From positions 62,001-126,000 of the forward strand of contig NZ_REEZ01000007.1 in the NCBI RefSeq assembly GCF_003990445.1: a stretch of DNA of 64,000 bases. Direction: 5' to 3'. Positions 42,665-50,842 of the stretch are shown here, in pieces. Under the pieces are notes generated by a model. That model made no database searches and had not been told where the DNA came from. It was given only the letters and a program-made list of their open reading frames with translations. This DNA comes from Pararhodobacter zhoushanensis. Lineage in GTDB: Bacteria; Pseudomonadota; Alphaproteobacteria; Rhodobacterales; Rhodobacteraceae. A program made the position numbers and the translations under genes. Positions within the stretch are counted from its first letter, which is position 1; the number at the start of each line of letters is the position of its first letter.

Positions 42665-44182
42665 ATGGACATTCTGTCAAACCTGGCAATGGGCTTTTCC
42701 ATCGCCTTGTCGCCATGGTCGCTGATGTTGGCCGTGATCGGCTGCTTTATCGGCACCATCGTCGGCGCACTTCCGGGGCTTGGCCCGGCCAATGGCGTGG
42801 CGCTGCTGATCCCGATCACCTTCTCGATGGGTCTGGACGCGATGTCGGCGCTGGTGCTGCTGACCTCGGTCTATTACGGCGCGATGTATGGCGGGCGGAT
42901 CTCGTCGATCCTGCTGAACATTCCGGGTGACGAACCCGCGATGATGACCACGCTCGACGGCTACCCAATGGCAAGGCAAGGTCGAGCGGGCGAGGCCCTA
43001 GTCGTCTCGGGCGTTGCGTCCTTCGTCGGCGCGTTTCTGGCCACCATCGGCCTGATGCTGCTGGCCCCGGTGCTGTCGCGCGTTGCCTATCAGTTCGGCC
43101 CGGCCGAATATTTCGCGCTTTACCTGCTGGCGTTCTGCACGCTGGGTGGATTGGGGTCGAACAATCAGGCGAAATCGGCGCTGGCCGCGCTGATTGGTCT
43201 GGGCATCGCGATGATCGGTCTGGACAAGACCACCGGCATGCCGCGCTTTACCTTCGGTGAGCTGCATCTGATGGATGGTATCGACTTTCTGGTCGCCATC
43301 GTCGGTCTGTTCGCCGTGTCCGAAGTATTCTTCTTCATCGAGAGCCACGGCAAGAATTCGGCCATCGGCGTCGTGCTCGACAAGGTGACGATCCCGTGGA
43401 AGGCCCTGCGCCACACGACCGGCGCGATGCTGCGCGGTACGGGCATCGGCTTTGTGGCCGGAATTCTGCCCGGTGCCGGGGCCTCACTGGGCTCGTTCTT
43501 GGCCTATGTCGCCGAAAAAGCCGTGGCCAAGGACAAGGACAGCTTCGGCAAGGGCAACGTCCGGGGTGTGGCTGCACCTGAGGCGGGCAACAACGCCGCC
43601 GCGGGTGGCGCGCTGATCCCGATGCTGACGCTGGGCGTGCCGGGATCGGGCACCACCGCCGTGCTGCTGGCCTTGCTGCTGACGCTCAACATCACCCCCG
43701 GCCCGCTTCTGTTCACCGAACGGCCCGAGGTTGTCTGGGGCCTGATCGCTGCGCTCCTGATCGCCAACATCGTGCTCTTGATCATGAACGTGCCGATGGT
43801 GAAGATCTTCGTGAAGATCCTCTCGGTGCCCTCGCACATCCTGCTGCCGGGCGTGACGATGGTCGCCTTTGTCGGCATCTACTCGCTGACCGGCTCGACG
43901 TTCGACATGCAGCTCATGGTCGCCTTCGGCATCCTGGGCTATGTCTGCCGCAAGCTGGATATCCCGACGGTGCCGATCATTCTGGGCATCCTGCTGGGCA
44001 ACGCGATGGAAGACAACCTGCGCCGCGCCATGGTGTTGTCGAACGGCGACTGGACGTATCTCTTCTCGTCGTCGGTCTCGACCGGCCTGTGGATCGCGGC
44101 AATCGTCGGCTTCCTGGCGCCGATCTTTTTGCGGCGCTTTCTGAAACGGCCTGAGGTTCAGCCTGAGGCAATCGGAGACTGA
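42665..44182 (+). CDS. tctA: Tripartite tricarboxylate transporter large permease (TctA)
   Basis: A 505-residue inner-membrane permease with about twelve hydrophobic segments. TctA landmarks: GALPGLGPANGVALLIPITF near the start, YYGAMYGGRISSILLNIPGDEPA, and GAGASLGSFLAYVAEK plus GVPGSGTTAVLLALLL in the second half-repeat. GGGGGAGAG precedes the start. It is separated from tctB by 57 bases and from the AtuA-like gene by one base. Confidence 0.95.
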   Translation: MDILSNLAMGFSIALSPWSLMLAVIGCFIGTIVGALPGLGPANGVALLIPITFSMGLDAMSALVLLTSVYYGAMYGGRISSILLNIPGDEPAMMTTLDGYPMARQGRAGEALVVSGVASFVGAFLATIGLMLLAPVLSRVAYQFGPAEYFALYLLAFCTLGGLGSNNQAKSALAALIGLGIAMIGLDKTTGMPRFTFGELHLMDGIDFLVAIVGLFAVSEVFFFIESHGKNSAIGVVLDKVTIPWKALRHTTGAMLRGTGIGFVAGILPGAGASLGSFLAYVAEKAVAKDKDSFGKGNVRGVAAPEAGNNAAAGGALIPMLTLGVPGSGTTAVLLALLLTLNITPGPLLFTERPEVVWGLIAALLIANIVLLIMNVPMVKIFVKILSVPSHILLPGVTMVAFVGIYSLTGSTFDMQLMVAFGILGYVCRKLDIPTVPIILGILLGNAMEDNLRRAMVLSNGDWTYLFSSSVSTGLWIAAIVGFLAPIFLRRFLKRPEVQPEAIGD

Positions 44183-44183
44183 A

Positions 44184-45539
44184 ATGAGCACACGCGTTCT
44201 GGTGCCTTCGGGCGTTCTGGGACTGGGCTTTGACCGCGCGGCACTGTCGCGCGGTCTTGGGCTTAAGCCGGACATCATCGCCATCGACGGTGGCTCGACC
44301 GACTCAGGCCCCTGGTCGCTGGGCGCGGGCGAATCCAAATATTCGCGCGCCGCGACAAAATCCGAGTGGCGCACGCTGATGCAGGCGCGGGCCGAGGCGG
44401 GCGTGCCGCTGATCATCGGCACGGCGGGCACCTGCGGTGCCGACGCGACGGTCGACTGGATGTACGCGCTGACTGCCGAGATTGCGGCAGAACTGGGCAT
44501 GACCCTGAAAGTGGCGCGGCTCTATTGCCAGCAACCCGCCGAACGTCTGGTGCAGGCACTTGAGGCCGGGCAGATCACCCCCTTGACCCCCGCGCCAGCG
44601 GTCGACGCTGACGCCCTGCGCGCGATGACCAACATCGTGGCGCTGGGCGGCGTCGAGCAGGTGCAGGCGGCGCTGGCCACCGGCGCGGACATCATCATTT
44701 GCGGCCGCGTCACCGACACCGCCACCATCGCCGCCCTGCCGTTGGCGCGCGGCGATCACGCTGGGGCCGCGTGGCACGGGGCCAAGATCGCCGAATGCGG
44801 CGCGCTGTGCTCGACCAACCCGACCTCGGGCGTGATCATGGTCGATTTCGACGCCACCGGCTTCACGGTCGAGGCCATGGCCGAGACGGCGCTTTGCACG
44901 CCGCACTCCGTCTCGGCGCATATGCTTTATGAGAACTCCGACCCGTTCCAGCTGTATGAACCCGGCGGCTATCTGGACGTCCGCGGCGCGCACTACACGG
45001 CGCTCGACAAGCGCCGCGTCCGGGTCGAAGGCTCGCAGTGGGTGCCCGGTGCCTATACCGTCAAGCTTGAGGGCGCGCGCGCCGCGGGCTACCAGACCAC
45101 CATTCTGGCCGTCCTGCGCCAACAGCACTATGTCACCAACGCGCAGGTCTGGGCCGACAAGCTGCACGCGTATCTCACCGGCCAGATCACCGAACGCATG
45201 GGCCTGACCCCGCCCGACTACACGCTCGAATTCCGCATGATCGGTAGCAATGGCGCGCTGGGCACGCTGGAGAACCGCACGGGTCAGCCGGTCGAGGTTG
45301 GCGTCCTGGGTATCGTCACCGCCGCGACGCAGGCCATCGCCAGCGAGATCGGCAAGCTGATCAACCCCTTCGTGCTGCACTACCCGCTGACCGAGGATGA
45401 GGAACTGCCAACCTTCGCCTTCCCCTATTCCCCGGCCACCACCGACCGCGGCCCGCTCTACGAGTTCGCGCTCAACCACATTCTGGCGCTGGACGACCCT
45501 ATGTCGGCCTTCCGCCTCACCGTATCGAGGGTTGGCTGA
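44184..45539 (+). CDS. Acyclic terpene utilisation AtuA-like protein (DUF1446)
   Basis: A 451-residue protein of the AtuA/DUF1446 family: an N-terminal VPSGVLGLGFD strand, ITAIDGGSTDSGPW-like DGGSTDSGPWSLG, GTAGTCGADATVDW, and ICGRVTDTATIAALP followed by CGALCSTNPTSG. AtuA is part of citronellol degradation in Pseudomonas, but DUF1446 proteins also occur in other acid pathways and the reaction is not established. Here it follows tctCBA with a one-base gap and overlaps the small DUF4387-like gene (TGATG), a common pair. Confidence 0.88.
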   Translation: MSTRVLVPSGVLGLGFDRAALSRGLGLKPDIIAIDGGSTDSGPWSLGAGESKYSRAATKSEWRTLMQARAEAGVPLIIGTAGTCGADATVDWMYALTAEIAAELGMTLKVARLYCQQPAERLVQALEAGQITPLTPAPAVDADALRAMTNIVALGGVEQVQAALATGADIIICGRVTDTATIAALPLARGDHAGAAWHGAKIAECGALCSTNPTSGVIMVDFDATGFTVEAMAETALCTPHSVSAHMLYENSDPFQLYEPGGYLDVRGAHYTALDKRRVRVEGSQWVPGAYTVKLEGARAAGYQTTILAVLRQQHYVTNAQVWADKLHAYLTGQITERMGLTPPDYTLEFRMIGSNGALGTLENRTGQPVEVGVLGIVTAATQAIASEIGKLINPFVLHYPLTEDEELPTFAFPYSPATTDRGPLYEFALNHILALDDPMSAFRLTVSRVG

Positions 45540-45838
45540 TGGCACGTCTGGGCGATTTGGTTTTGAAAGTGCGGTCCAAGAATGCCGGGCCGTTCTGGAT
45601 CACGATTGACATCTTCTGCGGCAGCGAGGCGGCCTATGCCGAAGTTTCGGAGAAACTCGAAACTCAGCGCGTCGCCGATCTGACCGGCACGCCGCTGCAA
45701 CTGGTCAAACGCTTCGACATTGCCGATCTGCGGGTGGTCAAACTGTCGATCCCGCGTCCCGTGGTGCAAGGCAGCCGCGACGACCGCGACATGCACGGCG
45801 CGGCGATGGCGGTGCTGCTCGACGAGATGGAACTCTAA
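45539..45838 (+). CDS. DUF4387-like AtuA-associated protein (99 aa)
   Basis: A 99-residue protein with the family segment KNAGPFWITIDIFCG near residues 13-27 and a C-terminal HGAAMAVLLDEMEL. DUF4387 proteins nearly always accompany DUF1446 proteins and are sometimes fused to them, so the two probably form one enzyme. The start overlaps the AtuA-like stop. Its end overlaps the convergent thioesterase gene by four bases. Confidence 0.85.
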   Translation: MARLGDLVLKVRSKNAGPFWITIDIFCGSEAAYAEVSEKLETQRVADLTGTPLQLVKRFDIADLRVVKLSIPRPVVQGSRDDRDMHGAAMAVLLDEMEL

Positions 45839-46239
45839 CGCTCCAGCAGGGCTTTCAGCTCGGCCATCTCGCCGGCGCTAAGGCCCTGCGCGCCGCGTTT
45901 GAACATCCCGCGCACCTCTTCGCCGGTGGCCATGAGCGTCTCGCCCATGGTCACCTCATAGCCCAGCACCAGCGCCTTGCGGCCCCAGTCGCGCACGCTC
46001 ATCGTGATGGTGACGGTGTCATTAGGCTGCATCGGGCGGCGGAATTTCGCATCCGCCTGCATCAGCCCCAGCCCGATCGCGCCCAGCGCGGCACAGATCG
46101 CCTGATGCCCGCCGAACCCGGCCAGCCAGTCGTGGAAGGTGCGGTCGAACCAGCCATAGATATTGGGATAATAAACAATCCCCGCCGGATCGCAGTCCCC
46201 GAACGTGACGGTATAGGTCAGGCTATGCGTGGTGGTCAC
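45835..46239 (-). CDS. Acyl-CoA thioesterase (4-hydroxybenzoyl-CoA thioesterase / YbgC type)
   Basis: A 134-residue hotdog-fold thioesterase. The motif FGDCDPAGIVYYPNIYGWFDR near residues 13-33 (shown in parts by D17 of D-P-A-G-I-V-Y) carries the catalytic aspartate of the Pseudomonas 4-hydroxybenzoyl-CoA thioesterase class. A GTG start complementary to 46237-46239 follows GGGAG. It is convergent with the AtuA-associated gene. The physiological acyl-CoA is unknown. Confidence 0.88.
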   Translation of the reverse strand: MTTTHSLTYTVTFGDCDPAGIVYYPNIYGWFDRTFHDWLAGFGGHQAICAALGAIGLGLMQADAKFRRPMQPNDTVTITMSVRDWGRKALVLGYEVTMGETLMATGEEVRGMFKRGAQGLSAGEMAELKALLER

Positions 46240-46315
46240 CCGTCTGCTCCCAATCTGTCTTTGCAGGTGCAGAAACTATCCCGCCCCACGCTGGGTGTCG
46301 AGGCTACCCCGCCGC

Positions 46316-46340
46316 CCCATCATCTTGTTCAAAATACTCA
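46316..46340 (-). repeat. Short dispersed repeat fragment (GAGTATTTT-n-CAAGATGA)
   Basis: On the minus strand the sequence reads GAGTATTTTGAACAAGATGA, very similar to the fragment at 52556-52578 (GTATTTTTAGCAAGATGA). Both lie between genes. A small hairpin (GGTGCGC-ttca-GCGCACC, 46397-46414) sits beside it, after the cobC stop. Confidence 0.5.
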
Positions 46341-46420
46341 AACAGTTGGGACACATTGCGCCATCACCGCCTGCGCTCAGCCCCCAACCCGGGTAGGGTG
46401 CGCTTCAGCGCACCGCTCCT

Positions 46421-47401
46421 TCACACCGGTCGCCACTCGCTCAACGCCTTTTCGACGCGGCCCCACTCCGCCCCGTCCGGCAGCCCCAGTCTGAGCCAGG
46501 TGCCCGAGTACGGAAACCGCCGTGTCCAGATCGCCCGGCGGGCCAGATGGTCCTGCGCGCGCGCGGCGTCTGGTGTCGCATAGGTGCGAAACAGCGCCGT
46601 GCCGCCGACCAGCACCCAGCCCGCCCGTGCTGCCATCCGATCCAGCCGCGCGGCGTCATCCGCCAGCCGTTCGGTCGTCACGCTCTGCCACGCCGTGTCG
46701 CGCAGCGCCTTGGCGCCGATGCTCAGCGCAGGGCCGCTGACCGACCACGGCCCGGCCAGCTCGCGCAGCCGCGCGACCATCGCGGGGGCACCCAGCAGAA
46801 AGCCCAGCCGCACGCCCGCCAGCCCGTAGAATTTGCCAAACGAGCGCAAGACCACCAGCCGTTCGCTCACCTGATCGGCAACCGACAGGTCGGGATGCGG
46901 ATCGGCGAAACTCTCGTCGACCACCAGCAGGCCCACCTTCCTGGACAGCGCCACCAGCGCCTCGGGCGTCCAGCTGCGGCCATCGGGATTGTTGGGATTG
47001 ACCACCACCGCCAGATCCGCCCCGGCCAGCCCGCGCAGCCCTTCGACCGGCGAGACGGTCCAGCCCTGCGCGGCGAGCGAGGCGGCGTGTTCGTTATACG
47101 TCGGCGTCAGCACCCGCGCGTCGCCCGGCGCGGCACAGCGCGGATAGAGCTGGATCGCGGCCTGTGCGCCAGCCAGCGGCAGAACCGTCTCGGGCGCGGC
47201 GCCGAAAGCCTCGGCTGCGGCCTCGATGAGCGCCCCTAGCGCGGTCGCGGTGGGCAGTGCCGTCCACGCGTCAAGCGGCAGCGCGGGCACCGGATAGGGT
47301 CGCCGGTTGATCCCCGTCGACAGATCAATCCAGCCGCTGCCGCCGTACTCGGCCCGCGCGGCATCCAGATTGCCGCCATGATCGCGCGTCACCATCCCCA
47401 C
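46421..47401 (-). CDS. cobC: Threonine-phosphate decarboxylase for cobalamin synthesis (CobC/CobD)
   Basis: A 326-residue fold-type I PLP enzyme that decarboxylates L-threonine phosphate to the (R)-1-amino-2-propanol phosphate linker of cobalamin. HGGNLDAA at the N-terminus is a family hallmark; VVNPNNPDGR holds the PLP-contact asparagine, and the Schiff-base lysine is in SFGKFYGLAGVRLGF. It overlaps cbiB by 13 bases. With bluE and cbiB it supplies and attaches the aminopropanol arm. Called CobC in Pseudomonas and CobD in Salmonella nomenclature. Confidence 0.93.
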   Translation of the reverse strand: MGMVTRDHGGNLDAARAEYGGSGWIDLSTGINRRPYPVPALPLDAWTALPTATALGALIEAAAEAFGAAPETVLPLAGAQAAIQLYPRCAAPGDARVLTPTYNEHAASLAAQGWTVSPVEGLRGLAGADLAVVVNPNNPDGRSWTPEALVALSRKVGLLVVDESFADPHPDLSVADQVSERLVVLRSFGKFYGLAGVRLGFLLGAPAMVARLRELAGPWSVSGPALSIGAKALRDTAWQSVTTERLADDAARLDRMAARAGWVLVGGTALFRTYATPDAARAQDHLARRAIWTRRFPYSGTWLRLGLPDGAEWGRVEKALSEWRPV

Positions 47402-48324
47402 ACTCCCCCTGCGGCGATCATCACCGCCAAGACCCCCATCGCCCGGACATAAAGCGCAAGACCCCGCGTCACGTCGCGCGCCGACGGATCGGGCGCGCCC
47501 TCGTTGACCCAGGGCTCATGCGCCACCCGGTCCCCGTAAACGCGCGGACCCGACAAACGGATCCCCAGCGCGCCCGCCATGGCGGATTCCGGCCAACCGG
47601 CGTTGGGCGAGCGGTGGTGGCGCGCATCCCGCGCCATGGTTTTCAGCGCCTTACCGGGGCGCGCGGAAACCAGCGCGAAGACCACGCCCGTCAGCCGCGC
47701 GGGGATCAGGTTGACCAGATCGTCGATCCGGGCCGAGGCCCAGCCGAACTGCTCATAGCGCGCATTGCGGTGGCCGATCATCGAATCCAGCGTGTTGATC
47801 GCCTTGTACGCGGCGATCCCCGGCAACCCGGCGACGACGCCCCAGAACAGCGGCGCGACGATCCCGTCCGAGGTGTTCTCGGCCAGACTTTCCACCGCCG
47901 CGCGGGCGATACCGGCGCTGTCCAGCTGCGCCGGATCACGCCCGACGATCATCGACACGGCATAGCGCGCGCCCGCCAGATCGCCCCGGCCCAGCGGCGC
48001 GGCGACGGCGGCGACGTGTTGGTGCATCGAACGGATGGCAACCAGCGGCCATGCCAGAACGCCGGTCATCACGGTGCCGACCCAGCCCCCCGGCAGCAGC
48101 GCAAGGATGCCCCATGCCAGCCCACCAGCCAGCCCGATCACGATCAGCGCCGTCAGCACGCCCTTGGCGCGGCGCGCGTCCCCCCGGTTCAACCGCCCCT
48201 CAAGCGTGGAGATGAGCCAACCCGCCCACGTCACCGGGTGCCCGATGCGGCGATAGAGCGCGTCGGGCCAGCCGATCGCAGCGTCGATGCCCATGGCGAT
48301 GAGCATGGCAAGACAAAAGCTCAT
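47389..48324 (-). CDS. cbiB: Adenosylcobinamide-phosphate synthase (CbiB)
   Basis: A 311-residue inner-membrane enzyme that joins the aminopropanol arm to adenosylcobyric acid. Landmarks are GHPVTWAGWLIS, the ESLAENTSDGIVAPLFW motif near residue 143 and NTLDSMIGHRNARYEQFGWASAR near 180-200, with four to five hydrophobic segments. It overlaps bluE by four bases and cobC by 13. Called CobD in the aerobic pathway. Confidence 0.95.
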   Translation of the reverse strand: MSFCLAMLIAMGIDAAIGWPDALYRRIGHPVTWAGWLISTLEGRLNRGDARRAKGVLTALIVIGLAGGLAWGILALLPGGWVGTVMTGVLAWPLVAIRSMHQHVAAVAAPLGRGDLAGARYAVSMIVGRDPAQLDSAGIARAAVESLAENTSDGIVAPLFWGVVAGLPGIAAYKAINTLDSMIGHRNARYEQFGWASARIDDLVNLIPARLTGVVFALVSARPGKALKTMARDARHHRSPNAGWPESAMAGALGIRLSGPRVYGDRVAHEPWVNEGAPDPSARDVTRGLALYVRAMGVLAVMIAAGGVWGW

Positions 48325-49139
48325 GCGCCGCCCCCTTGGAAGCGGATCACGCCGGTCAGTCCTGCTGCGGTCAGGGCGGCCTGCGCCCCCACGGGCACGG
48401 TGCCGGGCGCAAAGATCAGCCCGCGCGCGCTACCGGTGTGGGCGATCATCCAGCCCAAAGCGCCAAGGTCGCGGGCCAGATGGGCGGTGGGATCATCGGA
48501 CGGACCGCGCAGGACCAGGGTCCGGCGGGCGGATTGCGTGGTCAGCGCGGCCATCGCGGGCAGATCCGCCAGCGCCGCCCACTGTCCGACCAGATCGGTG
48601 ATGTCGGGGAAGGCCTGATCCTCGGCCCGTGTGCGCTGGCCGGGGCCGAAGAAACCGCCGATCACCTCGAACGCGGGCAAGGCGGGCAAATCCGCCACCA
48701 CGCGCCCGTCGCGCGGGGCAAAAAGCAGACGCTCGGCGCGGGGCAGCATCAGCGGATCGCTGGCGCCTTCAGCGGCGACACAGGCGCGGGCCAGATCCTC
48801 AACGGCACCCGAGAACCCCAACCACCGCGCCAACGCCACCAGCGCAGCGGTGGATGACCCCGCCCCGCCCCCCTGTGGCATCAGGGCGCGGATCGGCGGC
48901 AGCGCTTCGGGCACCGCCAGCCCCAACGCTGCGCAGAGCGCGCGTACCCGGCGCGGGCCGAGAAGGGTGTCATCGCCGGTGCTGCCAATCTCGACCCACA
49001 GCGCCGGGCAGGGCAGCGAAATCAGCACGACCGGCCCGTCGCTGCCCAGACGGCCCTGCATCAGTTCGCCAAAATGCCCGGCCACACGCAGCGGCGCGGT
49101 CTGAGCGCTGGGCAGAGGGTTGGTCATCACGTCTCGCAT
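48321..49139 (-). CDS. bluE: GHMP kinase, probable L-threonine kinase for cobalamin (BluE/PduX)
   Basis: A 272-residue GHMP-family kinase. It shows GHFGELMQGRLG near the N-terminus, as in PduX/BluE, and the ATP loop PQGGGAGSSTAALVAL near residues 88-103. It should phosphorylate L-threonine to feed CobC. ATG 49139 and ATG 49127 (MTNPLPS) are both possible starts. It is first in a tight bluE-cbiB-cobC operon. I looked for a cobalamin riboswitch upstream and did not find the conserved boxes. Confidence 0.88.
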   Translation of the reverse strand: MRDVMTNPLPSAQTAPLRVAGHFGELMQGRLGSDGPVVLISLPCPALWVEIGSTGDDTLLGPRRVRALCAALGLAVPEALPPIRALMPQGGGAGSSTAALVALARWLGFSGAVEDLARACVAAEGASDPLMLPRAERLLFAPRDGRVVADLPALPAFEVIGGFFGPGQRTRAEDQAFPDITDLVGQWAALADLPAMAALTTQSARRTLVLRGPSDDPTAHLARDLGALGWMIAHTGSARGLIFAPGTVPVGAQAALTAAGLTGVIRFQGGGA

Positions 49140-49346
49140 CGCGCTGCCTGAGGTTCGGATGCCTTACTGCGGTCTTTCCGACCATACGGCAAGGGCTGGC
49201 AGGGTGTGCCGGACGCGCACCATGGTTCCGCTCTGCTTGAACCGCCTGCGCTTAGGCGGCATGCCCGAAAGCGACCTCTCCCTGACCATCGCCGCCTTTG
49301 GTCGGGCTGGCGTCGGGTGACCGGTTCGGACGGCGGCGTGTCGTAC

Positions 49347-49380
49347 CAAAAGCAAAGACCCGCCGGTTCCCCGGCGGGTC
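49347..49380 (-). terminator. Intrinsic terminator of the polysaccharide-export gene
   Basis: A perfect 10-pair stem (GACCCGCCGG / CCGGCGGGTC) with a four-base loop. On the minus strand it is followed by TTTGCTTTT. It lies 28 bases after the stop of the gene at 49408-50574. Confidence 0.82.
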
Positions 49381-49407
49381 TGTCTGAGCGATCAGGCGTT
49401 GACGCCG

Positions 49408-50574
49408 TCAGTTCAGGTTGTTCACGGTGGCCGCAGCGGCACGCAGGACAGACATCGACTGCGTGATCAGCGGCAGCGAGGATTCTGTCGCCAGCACCAC
49501 GTCGCCGGGCTGGATCTCGAATTGCTCGGCGGCAAAGAGGCCATCAGCCGAGGTCAGGTCGAGCGTGAAGATCACCTCTTGCTGACGCGGGAAAGGCCCC
49601 GTCGGGCGCACGGCCTCGGGCGGGTACTGACGCATGACCATGACGCCCTCGAGGTTGGCCCGTGACGTGGACAGGCCGCCAATCGTGGACAAAGCATCCA
49701 GAGCGCTGATCGTCTCGCGCTCGAAATAAACGACACGCTGGGTGCCCGCCGCGCCAAGCGCGATGTAGCTGCGATGATCCTCTTCGACCAGAATGCGGTC
49801 GCCGCCACGTAGCTGGATGTCATGGGCAGGGTCCGAGAACAGCTCACGGGCCGGGATCGCATAGGCGGTTCCGGCGCGGTTCAGCCGCACCAGCGGATTG
49901 CGCAGGGAAGACGCGATGCCGCCCGATTCAGCCAGCGCGCTCAAGATGGTCGGGCTGATTTCGGGCAGGGCCAGACGACCGGGGCGGGCAACGCCGGTCA
50001 CCATGTCGATGGTGTTGCCTGCGCCGGGGGTGACGGTCAGTTGCACCTGACCGTCGGGGACGATCGGTGCCATCTGCTCCTGAATGTCGCGGCGCGCCAT
50101 TTCGGCGGATTGCCCGGCAACGCGCACTTCGCCGACATAGGGCACAAAGACACGGCCTGCGGCGGATACGGGCACGTTTTCCATCCGCACGACCCGTTGC
50201 TCTGTCGTGGTCAGCAACGAATCCGGCTGGCTGTCCCAGACCGCGATGCTCAGCAAATCGCCAGCGCGGATGATGCGCGCGGTCGCTGACGCGCCCGTCG
50301 TGGTCCAGTTGTGGCGCAGTTCGGGATGGGCCAGCGGCCAGCTGTTGAGTTCATCCAGCGCGGCACGGCTGACGGCAAAGACCTGAACCTCGTTCGCAGG
50401 GTCATCGGTTCCGCGCAGAATCTCGCTTTGCAGCGCAGCGCCGCGCGGCATCGAGCAGCCCGCAACCAGTGCCGGGATCATCAGCGCGGCGATGGCGATG
50501 CGCGCAAAATGCAGCCCGTGTCGCCCATTCCCCGGCTCAAATCGAAGGGTGGTGTTGGTCATTGTCATCGCCAC
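49408..50574 (-). CDS. Polysaccharide biosynthesis/export lipoprotein (Wza/KpsD family)
   Basis: A 388-residue outer-membrane auxiliary protein. A long N-terminal signal ends in the lipobox LVAGC near residue 40. Then comes the polysaccharide-export domain (IIRAGDLLSIAVWDSQ, FVPYVGEVRVAG, MAPIVPDGQVQLTV) and SLBB-like repeats (RGGDRILVEED and IQPGDVVLATES). Such proteins form the export channel for capsule or exopolysaccharide. No glycosyltransferase, Wzc or flippase gene is near, so it is isolated. The start is uncertain among a GTG at 50574 and ATGs just after it. Confidence 0.87.
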   Translation of the reverse strand: MAMTMTNTTLRFEPGNGRHGLHFARIAIAALMIPALVAGCSMPRGAALQSEILRGTDDPANEVQVFAVSRAALDELNSWPLAHPELRHNWTTTGASATARIIRAGDLLSIAVWDSQPDSLLTTTEQRVVRMENVPVSAAGRVFVPYVGEVRVAGQSAEMARRDIQEQMAPIVPDGQVQLTVTPGAGNTIDMVTGVARPGRLALPEISPTILSALAESGGIASSLRNPLVRLNRAGTAYAIPARELFSDPAHDIQLRGGDRILVEEDHRSYIALGAAGTQRVVYFERETISALDALSTIGGLSTSRANLEGVMVMRQYPPEAVRPTGPFPRQQEVIFTLDLTSADGLFAAEQFEIQPGDVVLATESSLPLITQSMSVLRAAAATVNNLN

Positions 50575-50842
50575 TGTCGCCTGCCTATTCCCTCAAGCAG
50601 CCCCGACCCTTTCCGGGTCTCTTTCCCTTCGGGTGAACGAAGGACGGGCGTGCGTAGGCGAGACGCTACTGCGGTTCGACGTCTGCGACAAGCGCTCTGG
50701 CGGCAAACACCCCGCAGCGGGGAGTTGGTGCAACAGTTTGCCGCCGACGGCCACGGGCGCGCAGGGCGGGCGTTGCATGGGCTAGGCAGAGGCGTTTGGG
50801 CGCATTAGCGTTGCATCAACGCATCGCCAGGGGGGGCGTCGC

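Noticed and set aside
46397-46414. Hairpin GGTGCGC-ttca-GCGCACC as the cobC terminator
   Set aside because: The stem is only seven pairs and no T-run follows on the minus strand.
49140-49407. Possible cobalamin riboswitch upstream of bluE
   Set aside because: The leader has small hairpins and a CCTGCC segment but lacks the GCCACTG box and the rest of the conserved core.
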